Of a DNA stretch of 64,000 bases, positions 12,410-24,032 are shown one piece after another. Origin of the DNA: Takakia lepidozioides (lineage: Eukaryota; Streptophyta; Takakiopsida; Takakiales; Takakiaceae); NCBI GenBank assembly GCA_030704615.1, contig CM060734.1, positions 58,666,042 through 58,730,041 of the forward strand. Reading direction: 5' to 3'. Position 1 is the first letter of the stretch; each line of letters opens with the position of its first letter. The notes under the pieces are model-generated. The model did not search any database. It was not told the origin of the DNA and saw nothing but the letters and a program-made list of their open reading frames with translations. Position numbers and translations under genes: made by a program.

Positions 12410-12829
12410 CACTACAACAAATTGCGGCTTTTATGACTCCCATGGGTGCGCATTCATGACAGATTTGTGGTAGAAATGCCATTTGCAGTCGTAAAATGCT
12501 TTTGAAGTCATAATGCAGGTCTGGGGACGGCGTATATGCAACTGCATGGCTCCGGACTCTGCGCAATACAGGTCAAACATGTTTGACCATGAATATTGGC
12601 ATGGCAAATATGACTACCAGTCACGGTCATGGCTACACTGGAATGACGTGTGCATATTGCAAGACAGACTTATGACTTCATGACTCTCACTCTAATGCAT
12701 TCTGCCAGATCATCACATAGATGAATCACTACATGACTACACGTGTCGACACATGCTTTTCTAGTTATATATATAATATATGAGTATTTATATTGGCTTT
12801 TTCTTAATGTACAAGTGAAGAAGTCTGTC

Positions 12830-13860
12830 CATCCTGCAAATGTGGGTTGTTGGCTCCTGTTAGTACCATGATTTGGTATTCTTCCTGATGTTTACAAGGT
12901 TCTTGGGAGAGTTAGCTTGGTCTTAGCATGCCGTGTTTCAATCTCTGCCCACTCAGCTGCACCGTGGTGGTTCTCACTGACCAATCCGACATTACCTAAC
13001 TACAGACACAAGCAGCACACACAAGAGGTCATCTTGGGTTCATGGTCAGTCAAATCCTCCATGGGTCATGACACGAGGTCGAGGACAATGTGGTGAGGGC
13101 ACCTTCTTCTTCGACCTATTTCAGCCTATTTTTTCCCTCTCATCAGACTCGGCCCTGAATTTGAATCATGGAGCAGAGCTGGCACGAGTTTTTTAAAGAT
13201 CCCTCACAAGGGTGCGACAACCGCAATTGCAAGGTGTGGCTTTTTTTTAATGTACGATGTGAAGAAGTTTGTCCATCCTGCAAATGTGGGTTGTTGGCTC
13301 CTTTTAGTACCATGATTTGATATTCTTCCTTATGTTTACAAGGTTCTTGGGAGAGTCAGCTTGGTCTTAGCAGGTCGTGTTTCAATGTCTGCCTGCTCAG
13401 CTGCACCGTGGTGCAAGTTCTCACTGATCAATCCGACATTACCTGACTACAGACACAAGCATCACACACAAGAGCTCCTTTTGTCGGTCAAATCCTCCAT
13501 GGGTCATGACACAAGGTCAAGGACAGTGTGGTGAGGGCACCTCTTCTTCGACCTATTTCAGCCAGTTTTGCCCTCTCATCAGACTCGGCCCTGAGATGCA
13601 TATTGAATTTTGTAAGTTAGCTCATTGCTCGTTGATAAGTAGGGTTGGGGGTGTTTGCTGGAACAATTCTAGGCTGTCATTGTCAGCTGCTAGCAAGAAG
13701 GCAAGGATGTATGCATGATTTTGTGCAGAGGCATACATAGCTGAAGGAGCAGGGATAGAGTGTGGGCCCAGATTCGTCCAAGAAGGCCGGATTTCAAGCT
13801 CCATTATTTCAGTGTCATCCATTCAGCCAGGAATTTCCTGGTGACATTGCCAAGGCTTTA
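12830..13860 (+). pseudogene. OSB PDF-motif gene fragments inside the CACTA element
   Basis: The translation WHEFFKDPSQGCDNRNCKV (about 13168-13225) is the first half of a PDF motif with WW changed to GC. Intron-like repeats around it (GTACGATGTGAAGAAGTTTG and CAAATGTGGGTTGTTGGCTC) recur at 13.25, 28.02 and 28.46 kb. PDFKLHYFS-like text closes the block at about 13.8 kb. Repeated genomic exon-intron pieces rather than cDNA seem to have been copied. Confidence 0.55.
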
Positions 13861-14369
13861 CTCGCAACATGATGGTTGCAAAGCTTCCTTAGCTTGAATG
13901 CTGATTATGCTTGAATTATTAGGTTTGTAAAGCCAGTTTTGAAATTTTCATGGTAATCAGCTCTCTTGAAAATCTGTAGGTTGCAAGCCATTTACAGCGG
14001 GCCGTGGGTGGACTGGAAGACAGCCATTGAAAGTCCTAGTGCAAGTTAATACCAGTAGAGAGCAATGTAAGCTTCATATGCCCTTTTGGTGCTAGTTATC
14101 TTCATGTATGGTACTGTTGAACACCAACAATCTTTTGGTGAGATTCTGTCTTGGTGCACGTGTCTGATAAAAGAAAGACGGTAATGTTTGTTCTGAAACC
14201 TGAAGGCGTGAAATGATTCAACACAACAAGAGCATTATGCGTGTCACAGTACAAGCTGTAAGAAAGCAAGAGATACATAGTTATAAAGTCAAACAGACAA
14301 CTATCAGTTTCTGTGGAATCTCTTGCCAATGGCAGGATGGGTTGGGAATAGCCAAGTCAGGAGGTGAAT

Positions 14370-14862
14370 GCCTGTCAAATTACCACATGTCCTTTTGAAC
14401 ACTGCCCCTGCCCTGGTGGACATGTATGCCAAATGTGGGTGCATTGAGGATGCAAAGGGAGTGTTCAACACTGTGGCTGAACGAGATGTGGTGTCGTGGT
14501 GTGCGATGCTTGCAGGGTATGCACAGTTGGGGTGCGGGATGGAGGCTCCAACCTTTGAGAAAATGATGGGGGAAGGGGTGAAGGTCGCCGACATAACGTT
14601 TGTGTGCGTTTGCAGTGCGTCTGGCAGCCCTGGAAAAGGGCAAAGAGATCCCTGGTGACATCATCAAATCTGCAATTGTACCAGATGTCATCCTGAACAT
14701 TGCTCTGGTGGCCATGTATGCTAAATGTGGGAGCATTGAGGATGCCAAGGGAGTGTTCAACACTATGGCTGAACTAGATGTGGTGTCGTGGAATGTGATG
14801 CTTGCAGGGTGTGCAGAGCAGGAGCGCGGGATGGGACTTTGGACACCTGAAAGCAAATGATG
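14370..14862 (+). pseudogene. PPR fragment inside the CACTA element
   Basis: Two PPR super-repeat copies: ALVDMYAKCGCIEDAKGVFN with RDVVSWCAMLAGYAQ, then PGDIIKSAIVPDVILNIAL with MYAKCGSIEDAKGVF. The frame breaks between them (14600-14640). A closely similar inverted copy lies at 37333-37825, so this fragment travelled with the surrounding segment. Confidence 0.75.
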
Positions 14863-14924
14863 GAGAAAATGATGAAGGTACCTTCTTCAACATATTTCAC
14901 CATGTTTTCCCTGCTAGTGTTTGC

Positions 14925-15600
14925 TTTGACAATTCTAGGCTGTCATTGTCAGCTGCTAGCAGCAAGGCAAGGATGTATGCATGATTTGTGCAGAGGCATG
15001 GATAGCTGAAGGAGCAGGGATTTCGTGTGGGTCCAGATTCATCCAAGAGGGCCAGATTTCAAGCACAAGATTACCTGTGATTCCCTGTGGATCAATAGCT
15101 ACAAGAAACCTGCATGGGTAGATGGTCAACTGGCAGCAGCGGCACAAGTGATAAAATCAGGCACTGCTTACGAAGGCATCTTCTTCAACACATTTCACCC
15201 TGTTTTTCCCTCTTATCAGAATCGGCCCTAAATTTACATGTTCAATTCTGCAAGTTAGCTGGTTGAGTGAATCTAGTTTGGAGTGACTTTGACATGATAC
15301 TACCAATGTGACAACAAGAAAGTGTCAAAAAACAGGTAACAGAGATGAGGAGAAGTTGTGGAATGAATACTTATCTGAGCCCAGTCACTGATGGGTCAAC
15401 CGGGGCAGAAAGGTGAATGCCTGCTACATTTCAGAGAGTAGCAGATGCAATTCAGCATAGGAACTAGTGTGCTACGCTAAGTTGGGTGTTTCCTAGAACA
15501 AATGTAGGCTGTCATTGTCAGCTGCTAGCAGCAAGGCAAGGATGAATGCTTGATTTGTGCAGAGGCATGGATAGCTGAAGGAGTAGAGATAGAGTGTGGT
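14925..15600 (+). pseudogene. OSB PDF-motif fragments, second cluster in the CACTA element
   Basis: RGPDFKHKITCDSLWINSYK followed by KPAWVDGQLAAAAQVIKSGT (15045-15165) is the second half of a PDF motif. EEKLWNEYLSEPSH-stop-WVNRGRK (about 15345-15400) is a first half with a nonsense codon replacing the first W of WW. The order (second half before first half) shows joined, partly duplicated modules. Confidence 0.6.
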
Positions 15601-16028
15601 TGACGGAGGGTGTTGGGCAATGGGCAAGACATCTTTGTATAAACGTGAGTGACCTTCCTATCATCCTGGGTTTCATTTTTAGTGCATGTTTCTTTGTGAA
15701 GTATCTGACAACTTCGCCAACACACACCAACCTTTTTGCTTTGGTTTGTATACGACATGGGATAGAAGTTACCATAAACAACACTGGCATTGGTTTTTCA
15801 TATATGGTATTAGATAATTCTCTTAATTGTTTCCGCCTTGGCAGGTTGCTCAGTGACCTTCCCTGGACGCTTTGGAGTATAGCGAGTGAGTGTCTCACAA
15901 TGCAATATTGGTTGGTGCATCTTATGCAAGAACTTGGAAAACGAACAAATGTCCTTGCTGTAGTAATTCTTAAAGCCATGCAAGCCTTAGTTTTTGATGG
16001 GTTGCAGATTGATGGAATACATGAGTAG
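15594..16028 (+). other. Unidentified 144-codon ORF, also in the inverted copy
   Basis: An open frame of 144 codons in a segment duplicated, inverted, at 36249-36599, where it stays open for 116 codons. The opposite strand is also open for 185 codons (15518-16075). No domain was recognised. The duplication alone can explain the shared openness, so coding status is unproven. Confidence 0.25.
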
Positions 16029-16494
16029 TTAGAAGATTCTGGGTGAACACTTTTCAAAGTGTTATAGTTAGACAAAATAATTCACATGAGAACATGCGAC
16101 TATTTTATGTAGTTTTAGATCGCAACAAAAATGATAATGATAAATAGATTGGTAAGTAGAGATGGTGTACAATCTCTTGGTTTTGCTCAGCTTGTTGCAG
16201 TTATGTCTTGCTGCCTTGTTCTCTTTGTATTATATATTATATTTCATTGTTGTAACAGACATGTACATGACTGCTATCATAGTACTGTCCGTTCAGTCAT
16301 TCAGTAAAGCTAGCGTGTATGACTACCCCCACAGCTGCTCAGGCGCCATGTCACAGCTAGCCTGGAGAGTCATATCTGCCATGTCACAACTGACTAGGCT
16401 TTTACGTCTTCAGAGTCTGGAAGTCGTAAATGGCTTCCATAACTGCATTTGCAGTCATAACACAGAGACGTAAAAGCCGCAATCTGTTGTAGTG

Positions 16495-16590
16495 ATGTCT
16501 GTGCAAACCTGGCAGCCCTGGAAATGGCAAAGAGGTCCATGGTGACATCGTCAGAGCTAGAATTGTACACTGCCCTGGTGGATATGTGCA
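16495..16590 (+). pseudogene. PPR sequence resuming after the CACTA insertion
   Basis: TGTGCAAACCTGGCAGCCCT and GAAATGGCAAAGAGGTCCAT continue the PPR unit broken at 12409. It decays after about 70 bp. It marks the original, pre-insertion array. Confidence 0.7.
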
Positions 16591-16639
16591 CCCTGTGACA
16601 AAGCAGGTGCACACTCACATTATCCTAAGTTGCTCAATT

Positions 16640-16800
16640 TGTATGGTAGGGATCGTAACTTATGGTGTCACTTGACCCGAAGGGCTACTGCCTTCCAGCA
16701 GGAAGGTGGACCCCTTCATGACACACTAGACGGTGGTTTGAACCCACAACCACATCCAACGTGGTATGTGCCCATTACCACTGGGCTACATGCTGGTTGT
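16640..16800. repeat. SINE-like dispersed repeat (second copy 49965-50085)
   Basis: ACTTATGGTGTCACTTGACC, GGCTACTGCCTTCCAG and CACTGGGCTACATGCTGGTT recur in the same order near 49965-50085. GGTTTGAACCCACAACC resembles a polymerase III B box. No clear A box or tail was seen, so SINE is only a suggestion. Confidence 0.45.
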
Positions 16801-17329
16801 CAGTGTCTACCTATGGTAATGCAGCTTAGTCTTAGTGGCATTCTTTATGTGCTTCGTCAAACTCTGGGGATGCCGAAGAGGAGGCACCAGCAGAATTTTG
16901 GCCCTCTTTTCTTTGAATAATAAAAATAACATGATAGCTTCGGCAACACTCCTCAGTTCTTCTTCCGAAAAACAATGAAATACAAAGTGTATGCATGTAA
17001 CACCATGGGAATGACCCACCCCTCTTTGTGAAAATTGAACATAGGTCTTAGAATTCGTCACTAATAGTGCGGAGCAACGTGAAGCCCTAGTTCTAGCGAC
17101 GACCGAAGGTCGGAAGCTAGTTTAGCGTAGAGCAGGAATAGGGTGCCAAAGTGCCACGTCATCGTCGCCACATTTCGTCGCCACGTTTCGTCGTCAAATT
17201 CTGTTGAGTCTGCCCGAATTGCCCGCCCGCGAAACGCGAATAGAACTCGTCATGCCAGTTTTTCGAAACTGCCCAACCTACCCGTGTCTTGATCTTCTTG
17301 AACCGCATGAGGGGTTTCACAGGCGATTC

Positions 17330-18850
17330 GCAGATGGAGACATTGGAGACGCTTACAGATTGTGAGTACACAACAGCAACTCTTGCACATGGTGGGACAA
17401 CCTCAATCGCAAGGTGTCGCTTTTCTGAAGTGCGATGTGAAAAAGTTTGTCCATCCTACAAATGTGGGCCAAATCCTGCATGGATGATGACACAAAGTCA
17501 TGCACAATATGGTGAGGGCACCTTCTTCTTCAACCTATTTCAGCCTGTTTTGCCCTTGCATCAGACTCGGCCCTGAGATGTATATTGAATTCTGTAAGTT
17601 AGCTCGTTGGATGGATCTGTAGTGACTTTGACAAGTTACTGCCGATGTGGCAGCAGGAAAATATCGAAAAACATATAGCAAAGATGAGGAGAAACTTTGG
17701 AGTGAACACTTTTCTGACCGCAGTCAACTGGAAACAGCAGCGGCAGCGACACAATTGATGGAACGAGGCACTGCTAATGCAGACACCTTCTTTAACACAT
17801 TTCACCTTGTTTTCCCCTCTTATCATAATCGGCCCTAAATTTTCATGTTGAATTCTGCAAGTTAGCTGGTTGAGTGAACCTTTGATAGTTTGGAGTGATT
17901 TTGACATGATATTGCCAGTGTGACAACAGGAAAGTATCCAGAAACAGGTAACAGAGACGAGGAGAAGCTGTGGAATGAATACTTTTCTGACCCCCATCAA
18001 TGGTGGGACAATCGAGGCAAAAAGGTGAATGCCTGTTGGAGGTAACAGAGACGAGGAGAAGCCACAGTATTCAGTAGCAGTTCCATAAAAGTGTTTGCAG
18101 CTTCCAGACCCAATGTGCATGACTATTTGTTCCTCTCTTAGATTGAAATAGGCTACTCAAGCTTTGGGAACTTACCAAAAGGTTAGTTCAAAATGGAGAG
18201 TAATCTCGTGAGCTTGGAACAACATCAGGCGACTGCTCACTGTCAGTTCCTTGAGCAACACAACTTGAGAATTTCGAGATAGACAATTCTGCCTTGAGAT
18301 GCAGGATGAACAGCTCATGCTTGCACTTGTCAAGAATAGCATTTGGTTCAAGTTATTTGTATCTGCAAAGAGAGCTTGGGGTCTTTGCAACTTGCTCTTG
18401 TGAGGGCGCAGAAGGATACGACAAGCCTTGCTCCCTTGATTAAGACAACCTGAGCATTGTGACATTATTTACAATGTCTTAATCGGCCCAATTCAATTAT
18501 GTCTGTTCCCGTGCTTTTTGTGGTCTTTGTCATAGCATCTCCCTGTTTTGGTTTTATCTTATAGTCCTACTTATGTATTACCCCTGGTAAGTTAATAAGT
18601 TTAACCTACTTATGAAGGGCATAGCTCTATTCCAGAGTTTGTTGAGCAGGTTGTCATTGTCAGCTGCTAGCAGCAAGGCAAAGATTTATGCATGATTTGT
18701 GCAGAGGCATGGATAGCTGAAGGAGCAGGGATAGAGTGTGGGTCCAGATTCATCCAAGCGGACTGGACTTCAAGCTCCAGGTTACCTATGATTCCCTGTG
18801 GATCAATAGATACAAGAAACCTGCATGGGTAGATGGTTAACTAAAGGCAC
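17330..18850 (+). pseudogene. OSB PDF-motif fragments, dispersed
   Basis: KDEEKLWSEHFSDRSQ (17680-17730), EEKLWNEYFSDPHQWWDNRGKKVN (17955-18025, two frames) and a partial PDF-K block at 18650-18830 (SLWINRYKKPAWVDG) repeat the OSB module seen at 10-15 kb. Stops and rearranged order show relics. The stretch 18130-18640 has no recognised feature. Confidence 0.5.
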
Positions 18851-18854
18851 GTTT

Positions 18855-19680
18855 GTTTGCATTTGCAGTGCGTGTGCAAGCCTGGCAGTCCTAGAAAAGT
18901 GGACAGAGGTCCATGGTGACATCGACAAATCTGGAATTGTACCAGATGTCATTCTGAACACTACCCAACGCATGGTATGCACAGGACGGACGCGGGATGG
19001 AGGCTTTGGAGACCTATGAGCAAATGATGTGCGAAGGGGTGAAGCCCGACTACATCACGTTTGTGTGTGTTTGCAGTGTGTGTGCAAGCCTGGCAGCTCT
19101 GGAAAAGGGCAAAGAGGTCCATGCTTGCATCGTCAAAGTTGGAATTGTACCAAATGTCATTTTGGACAGTGCCCTAGTGGACATGTATGCGAAATGTGGG
19201 TGCATGAAGGATGCAAAGGGAGTATTTGACAATATGGCTGAATGAAATGTGGTGTCGTGGAATGTGATGATCGCATGATATGCCCAACATGGTTTGATTC
19301 CGTGAGTCAAAATCATGGCCTCGCTCCTACAATGGAGCATTTTGGCTGCATTGTGGACCTTTTTGGCCGCACAGGTTGAGTGGAGGTGGCAGAGGACTTC
19401 ATGAACAAAATGCCGATCGAACCAGCTGCCTCAGTGTGGTAGACCTTGCTTGGTGCTTGCAGAATTCATGGCAATGTAGAGGTGGCAGAGAGTGCAACAA
19501 AATGCCTTTCTAAATGGGATCCACAGGATGTTGCTATTTATGTGTTACTATCAAGGTTGGCAGGTGGGACGATACTGCGAAGGTGTGAAAAATGATGAGG
19601 GACAGAGGTCTCAGAAAGGAGCCAGGTCTCACTGCTATATTGAGGTGGACAACCAGGTGCATACATTTGTTGTAGAATAG
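18855..19680 (+). pseudogene. PPR fragment with E/E+ motif remains
   Basis: One clean super-repeat (MCEGVKPDYITFVCVCSVCA to GCMKDAKGVFDNMAE, 18997-19245) is followed by a stop. A frame-broken E region follows: HFGCIVDLFGRTG, EVAEDFMNKMPIEPA and LLGACRIHGNVEVAES-like text at 19330-19500. An E+-like tail, with SHCYIEVDNQVHTFVVE at 19625-19678, resembles the SWIEV-x-VH-x-F signature that precedes DYW. No DYW domain follows. Confidence 0.7.
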
Positions 19681-19689
19681 TGTGATAAA

Positions 19690-20190
19690 TTGAGTTGGGT
19701 GTCAAACCTGGGAGCTCTGGAAAAAGGGAAAGAGAAATGTGGGTGCATTAAGGATGCGAAGGGAGTTTTCAACACATGGCTGAACGAGATGTGGTGTCAT
19801 GGAAGACGATGCTTGCAAGGTATGCATAGCAAGGACGTGGTATGAAGGCTTTGGAGACCTATGATCAAATGATGGGGGAAGGGGTGAAGCCCGACCACAT
19901 CACATTTGTGTGCATTTGCGATGCGTGTGCAAGCCTGGCAGCTCTGGAAAAGGGCGAAAGAGATCCATGGTGACATTGTCAGAGCTGCAATTGTACCAAG
20001 TGTCATTCTGAATAATACCCTTGCGGACATGTATGGAGGGAGTGTTTGACAGTATGACTGAATGAGATGTGGTGTCATGGAGTGCGATGATTGCAGGATA
20101 TGCACATCAAGGGTGCGGGATGGAGGCTTTGGAGACCTCTAAGCAAATGATGTGCGAAGGGGTGAAACCCAACCGCATAACGTTTGTTTG
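19690..20190 (+). pseudogene. PPR fragments interrupted by the MULE-like element
   Basis: Partial units (AALEKGERDPW-like, VKPNRITFV) run to CATAACGTTTGTTTG, where the element at 20191 begins. The same reading resumes at 26576. Multiple frame breaks are present. Confidence 0.7.
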
Positions 20191-20364
20191 GGGGGCTGCT
20201 ATTTCATGAGCGGCATGAGCATGAGCGGAAAAAAAAAAAACATGAGCAGACCATTGTAAGTCCACGGAAATAGGGTTAGGAGGCACGGAAATAGGGTCAT
20301 GTGAAGTTGGAATGTGACACCAGTGGACTTTGAAATGCAACATTTTATTGCATTTACTTGCCGA

Positions 20365-20645
20365 AAATGGCTAAGTCCCAGATCTGACTAGGCCCGGAAC
20401 TGGAAAAATGGCGCCGAATTTCCGATTTTGGTGCCAGTCAGATCTGGGACTTAGCCATTTTAGGCCCCGAACTAGAACAATGGCGTTTTTTTTTTTTTTT
20501 TTTTTTTTTTTTCGGTGCCATTTTACCAGTTCGGGGCCTAAAATGGCTAAGTCCCAGATCTGACTGGGCCCGGAATTGGAAAAATGGCGCCGAATTTCCG
20601 ATTTTGGTGCCAGCCACCCTAGGGACTTAGCCATTTTCGGCCCTG
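20365..20645. repeat. Hairpin with poly-T centre; similar ones at 21165-21405 and 21585-21775
   Basis: ATGGCTAAGTCCCAGATCTG and its complement, with AAAATGGCGCCGAATTTCCG-type text, form long inverted arms. A run of about 20-30 T sits at each loop (20487, 21293, 21661). Three such modules lie in tandem between the left terminus and the main array. Confidence 0.85.
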
Positions 20646-21409
20646 AAAGTACCCACTGGCTATGCCTCTGCTTTCAAAAAACATGTGGTCAAACAAAAGT
20701 TGAGCCAATTGAAGTCGCTCTAGTACTTGAGATGGAGAGTGGGTGAGGTCTGTATGGTGGAGTCTTTTAGCAAAGGTGCCATTGGCTTGACTTATATAAC
20801 GTGATAGAATGGTTTCTCCTCTTTTCACCATTTCCGTATCACTAGAAGAAGACCTGCTTACATCTATAAGTGCAAGGTGTTAGCATAGTTAACACTTGTG
20901 TGTGGAAGAGAGCTTGATAGATAGCTCTTAAGTTACAAGCTGTTGCAGGGTTTGCAAGAAGAAAGTCTTGTGGTGTTTATGTACAAGAGGAGGTCTTCAA
21001 GAAGAGCATCATTGAAAGTTTGAGAGCTTGTGAAGAAGCTCTTGTTCTGCAAGTGTTGCAGGGCTTGAGGAGTTCAAGAAGAGCTCGGGTGTTAAGGAAG
21101 CAAGTGGTGCATGTGTGGAGTATGGTTTCAGCTTGTGGGAGTCTTCAACTTCCATTTTTCCTGTTCGGGGCCGAAAATGGCTAAGTCCCAGATCTGACTG
21201 GGCCCTGAACTGGAAAAATGGCGCCGAATTTCCGATTTTGGGTGCCAGTCAGATCTGGGAGCCGTTTTCGGCCCCGAACTGGAAAACTGGCGTTTTTTTT
21301 TTTTTTTTTTTTTTTTCGGCGCCATTTTTCCATTTCGGGGCCGAAAATGGCTAAGTCCCAGATCTGACTGGCACCAAAATCGGAAATTCGGCGCCATTTT
21401 TCCAGTCAT

Positions 21410-23095
21410 GCAGGTAATTCGAAGAGCGGATGGATGGAAATCCGGCGCCGGATTTCCATCCACCAGGTAAGTCGGCGCGCAAAATTTCCGTCATGCAGGT
21501 AATTCGAAGAGCGGATGGATGAAAATCCGGCGCCGGATTTCCATCCATCCGCTCTTCGAATTACCTGCATGACTGGAAAAATGGCGCCGAATTTCCGATT
21601 TTGGGTGCCAGTCAGATCTGGGACTTAGCCGTTTTCGGCCCCGACATGGAAAAATGGCGGTTTTTTTTTTTTTTTTTTTTTTTTTTGGCGCCATTTTTCC
21701 ATTTCGGGGCCGAAAATGGCTAAGTCCCAGATCTGACTTGCACCAAAATCGGAAATTCGGCGCCATTTTTCCAGTCATGCAGGTAATACGAAGAGCGGAT
21801 GGATGGAAATCCGGCGCCGGATTTCCATCCGCCAGCTAGGTCGGCGCGCAAAATTTCCGTCATGCAGGTAATTCGAAGAGCGGATGGATGGAAATTCGGC
21901 ACCGGATTTCCATCCGCAAGGTTGGTCGGAGAGCGGATGGATGGAGATCCGGCACCGGATTTCCATCCTGGAGGTAAGTGGAATCCCGGATGGATGGAAA
22001 TTCGGCGCCGAATTTCCATCCTGCAGGTAATTCGAATCCCGGATGGATGGAAATTCGGCGCCGGATTTCCATCCAGCAGGTAAGTGGAATCCCGGATGGA
22101 TGGAAATTCGGCGCCGGATTTCCATCCAGCAGGTAAGTGGAATCCCGGATGGATGGAAATTCGGCGCCGAATTTCCATCCAGCAGGTAAGTGGAATCCCG
22201 GATGATTGGAAATTCGGCGCCGAATTTCCGTCCAGCAGGTAATTCGAATCCCGGATGGATGGAAATTCGGCGCCGCATTTCCATCCAGCAGGTTACTGGA
22301 ATCCCGGATGGATCGAAATCCGGCGCCGAATTTCCATCCTGCAGGTATTTCATCGCTCAGAATTACCTTCCTGCACGTAATTCTGATCGATGAATTACTT
22401 CCTGTAGGTAATTCTCAGCGATGAATTACCTTCCTGCAGGTAATTCTGAGCGAGGAATTACCTTCCTACCTTCGTCGATAAGAATTACCTGCAGGAAGGT
22501 AATTCTCAGCGATGAAATACCTGGCGAATGGAAATTCGGCGCCGAATATCCATACGCCAGCGATCCGACTTACCTGCTGGATGGAAATTCGGCGCCGGAT
22601 TTCCATCCATCCGGGATTCAACTTACCTGCTGGATGGAAATTCGGCGCCGAATTTCCATCCATCCGGGATTCGAATTACCTGCAGGATGGATATGCGGCG
22701 CCGGATTTCGATCGATCCGGGATTTCACTTACCTGTTGGATGGAAATTCGGCGCCGGATTTCCATCCATTGGGGATTCAACTTACCTGCTGGATGGAAAT
22801 TCGGCGCCGAATTTCCATCCATCCGGGATTCGAATTACCTGCAGGATAGATATGCGGCGCCGGATTTCGATCGATCCGGGATTTCACTTACCTGCTGGAT
22901 GGAAATTCGGCGCCGGATTTCCATCCATCCGGGATTCAACTTACCTGCTGGATGGAAATTCGGCGCCGAATTTCCATCCATCCGGGATTCGAATTACCTG
23001 CAGGATGGATATGCGGCGCCGGATTTCGATCGATCCGGGATTGCACTTACCTGCTGGGTGGAAATTCGGCGCCGAATTTCCATCCGGGGGCTGGT
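21410..23095. repeat. Foldback-like array of GGCGCC-centred palindromes, two opposed arms
   Basis: About 20 copies of a palindrome around GAAATTCGGCGCCGAATTTC, each flanked by GGATGGATG, GCAGGTAA and AATCCCGGATGG words. From 21780 to 22350 the flanks run one way (GCAGGTAAGTGGAATCCCGG). From 22510 to 23095 they run the other way (CCGGGATTCAACTTACCTGC). A central 160 bp (22350-22510) carries smaller AATTACCTTCCTGCAGG palindromes. The whole could fold as a very large cruciform made of small cruciforms. ORFs in the array are a by-product of the repeat unit. Confidence 0.92.
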
Positions 23096-23775
23096 TTCTG
23101 TCGGAGAGGTGCCGGCCTCTCCACCGCTCTGTTGGATATTCGGTGCCGAATTTCCGTCCGGCGGTTGAAATATGACGGCCAGGTGCCGACCTCTCCCCCC
23201 TCCCCAACCGCATTGGAACGGCCCCGGATTGAAATTCGGCGCCGTTTTCCCATCTGGGGAGGTTTTTATGTCGGCCAGTTTTCAGTCTGACACCCCGATA
23301 AGACTTCCTTGGGGGGGCCCGGATGGAAATTCGGCGCCGAATCTCCATCCAAGGGATGCTCTCTGTCGAACACGTGCCGACCTCTACGCCCGAGGCGACT
23401 TCATCCGGGCGTCCCCTGTTCGATATTCGGTGCCGAATTTCCGTCCGGGGGTTGAAATGTGACGGCCAAATGCCGGCCTCCCCCCCTCCCCGACTGCATC
23501 CGAACCTCCCCGGATGGAAATTCGGCGCCGTTTTTCCATCTGGGGATGTTTTTATGCCGGCCAGTTTTCGGCCTGACCCCCCGACACGACTTCCTTTACC
23601 TGCTGGATGGAAATTCGGCGCCGAATCTCCATCCAGGGGATGTTCTCTGTCGCACACGCGCCGGCCTCTGCGCCCGAGGCGACTTCATCCGGGCTTCCCC
23701 TGTTGGATATTGGGTGCCGAATTTCCATTCGGGGGTAGTAATGTGACGGCACGGTGCCGGCTTCTCCCCTTCAGC
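23060..23775. repeat. ~285-bp higher-order tandem repeat upstream of the transposase
   Basis: Roughly two and a half copies. The GGATGGAAATTCGGCGCCGA start recurs at about 23323 and 23605, with GATATTCGGTGCCGAATTTC and GACGGCCAGGTGCCG blocks between. Each unit holds three GGCGCC or GGTGCC palindromes. It ends about 250 bp before the transposase start, so it may be the promoter region. Confidence 0.8.
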
Positions 23776-24032
23776 CGTCATCATCCGGATGGCCCCCCAC
23801 TTTCTGACTGCATACCGTTGGCAGTTATTGCGCAAAGACCAGGGGCCGCATTCCGGAGACAAGGTTCATTAACACTCTGACTGTGGATTTTTGAGATAGT
23901 TGGCTCCCTGGATTTGGATCAGGCTTCGTCGCTCGGACAAATCGGCATCGCATTCATTCCCATCGCTGCATCCCCCTTCTACCAGGGAGCTTCCCCGCAC
24001 TCCATCCTGGGAGTCTTGTGTGCACATCTCCC

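Larger units (their letters stand above)
14100..16260 (+). repeat. Left copy of a ~2.2-kb inverted duplication
   Basis: The sequence from about 14100 (ATCTTCATGTATGGTACTGT) to about 16260 (CATGTACATGACTGCTATCA) recurs, reversed and complemented, at about 35895-38095 with scattered substitutions and small indels. It includes the PPR, OSB and unidentified segments listed above. Confidence 0.85.
12410..16494. mobile_element. CACTA (En/Spm) DNA transposon, non-autonomous, inserted in PPR sequence
   Basis: The left end CACTACAACAAATTGCGGCT and the right end (its complement, one mismatch: CACTACAACAGATTGCGGCT) form terminal inverted repeats. Both sides carry the 3-bp duplication ATG (12407-12409 and 16495-16497), and the PPR reading resumes across the join. 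Subterminal TATGACT / AGTCGTAA words repeat near both ends, as in CACTA elements. The interior has no transposase. It contains OSB PDF-motif fragments, a PPR fragment and an unidentified conserved segment. Total length is 4,085 bp. Confidence 0.9.

Noticed and set aside
21720-22353. Long ORFs (152-192 codons, and 215-218 codons at 22512-23175) with protein repeats such as EIRRRISIHPGF
   Set aside because: They are translations of the GGCGCC palindrome array. The same peptide appears on both strands and in several frames, so openness comes from the repeat, not from coding.
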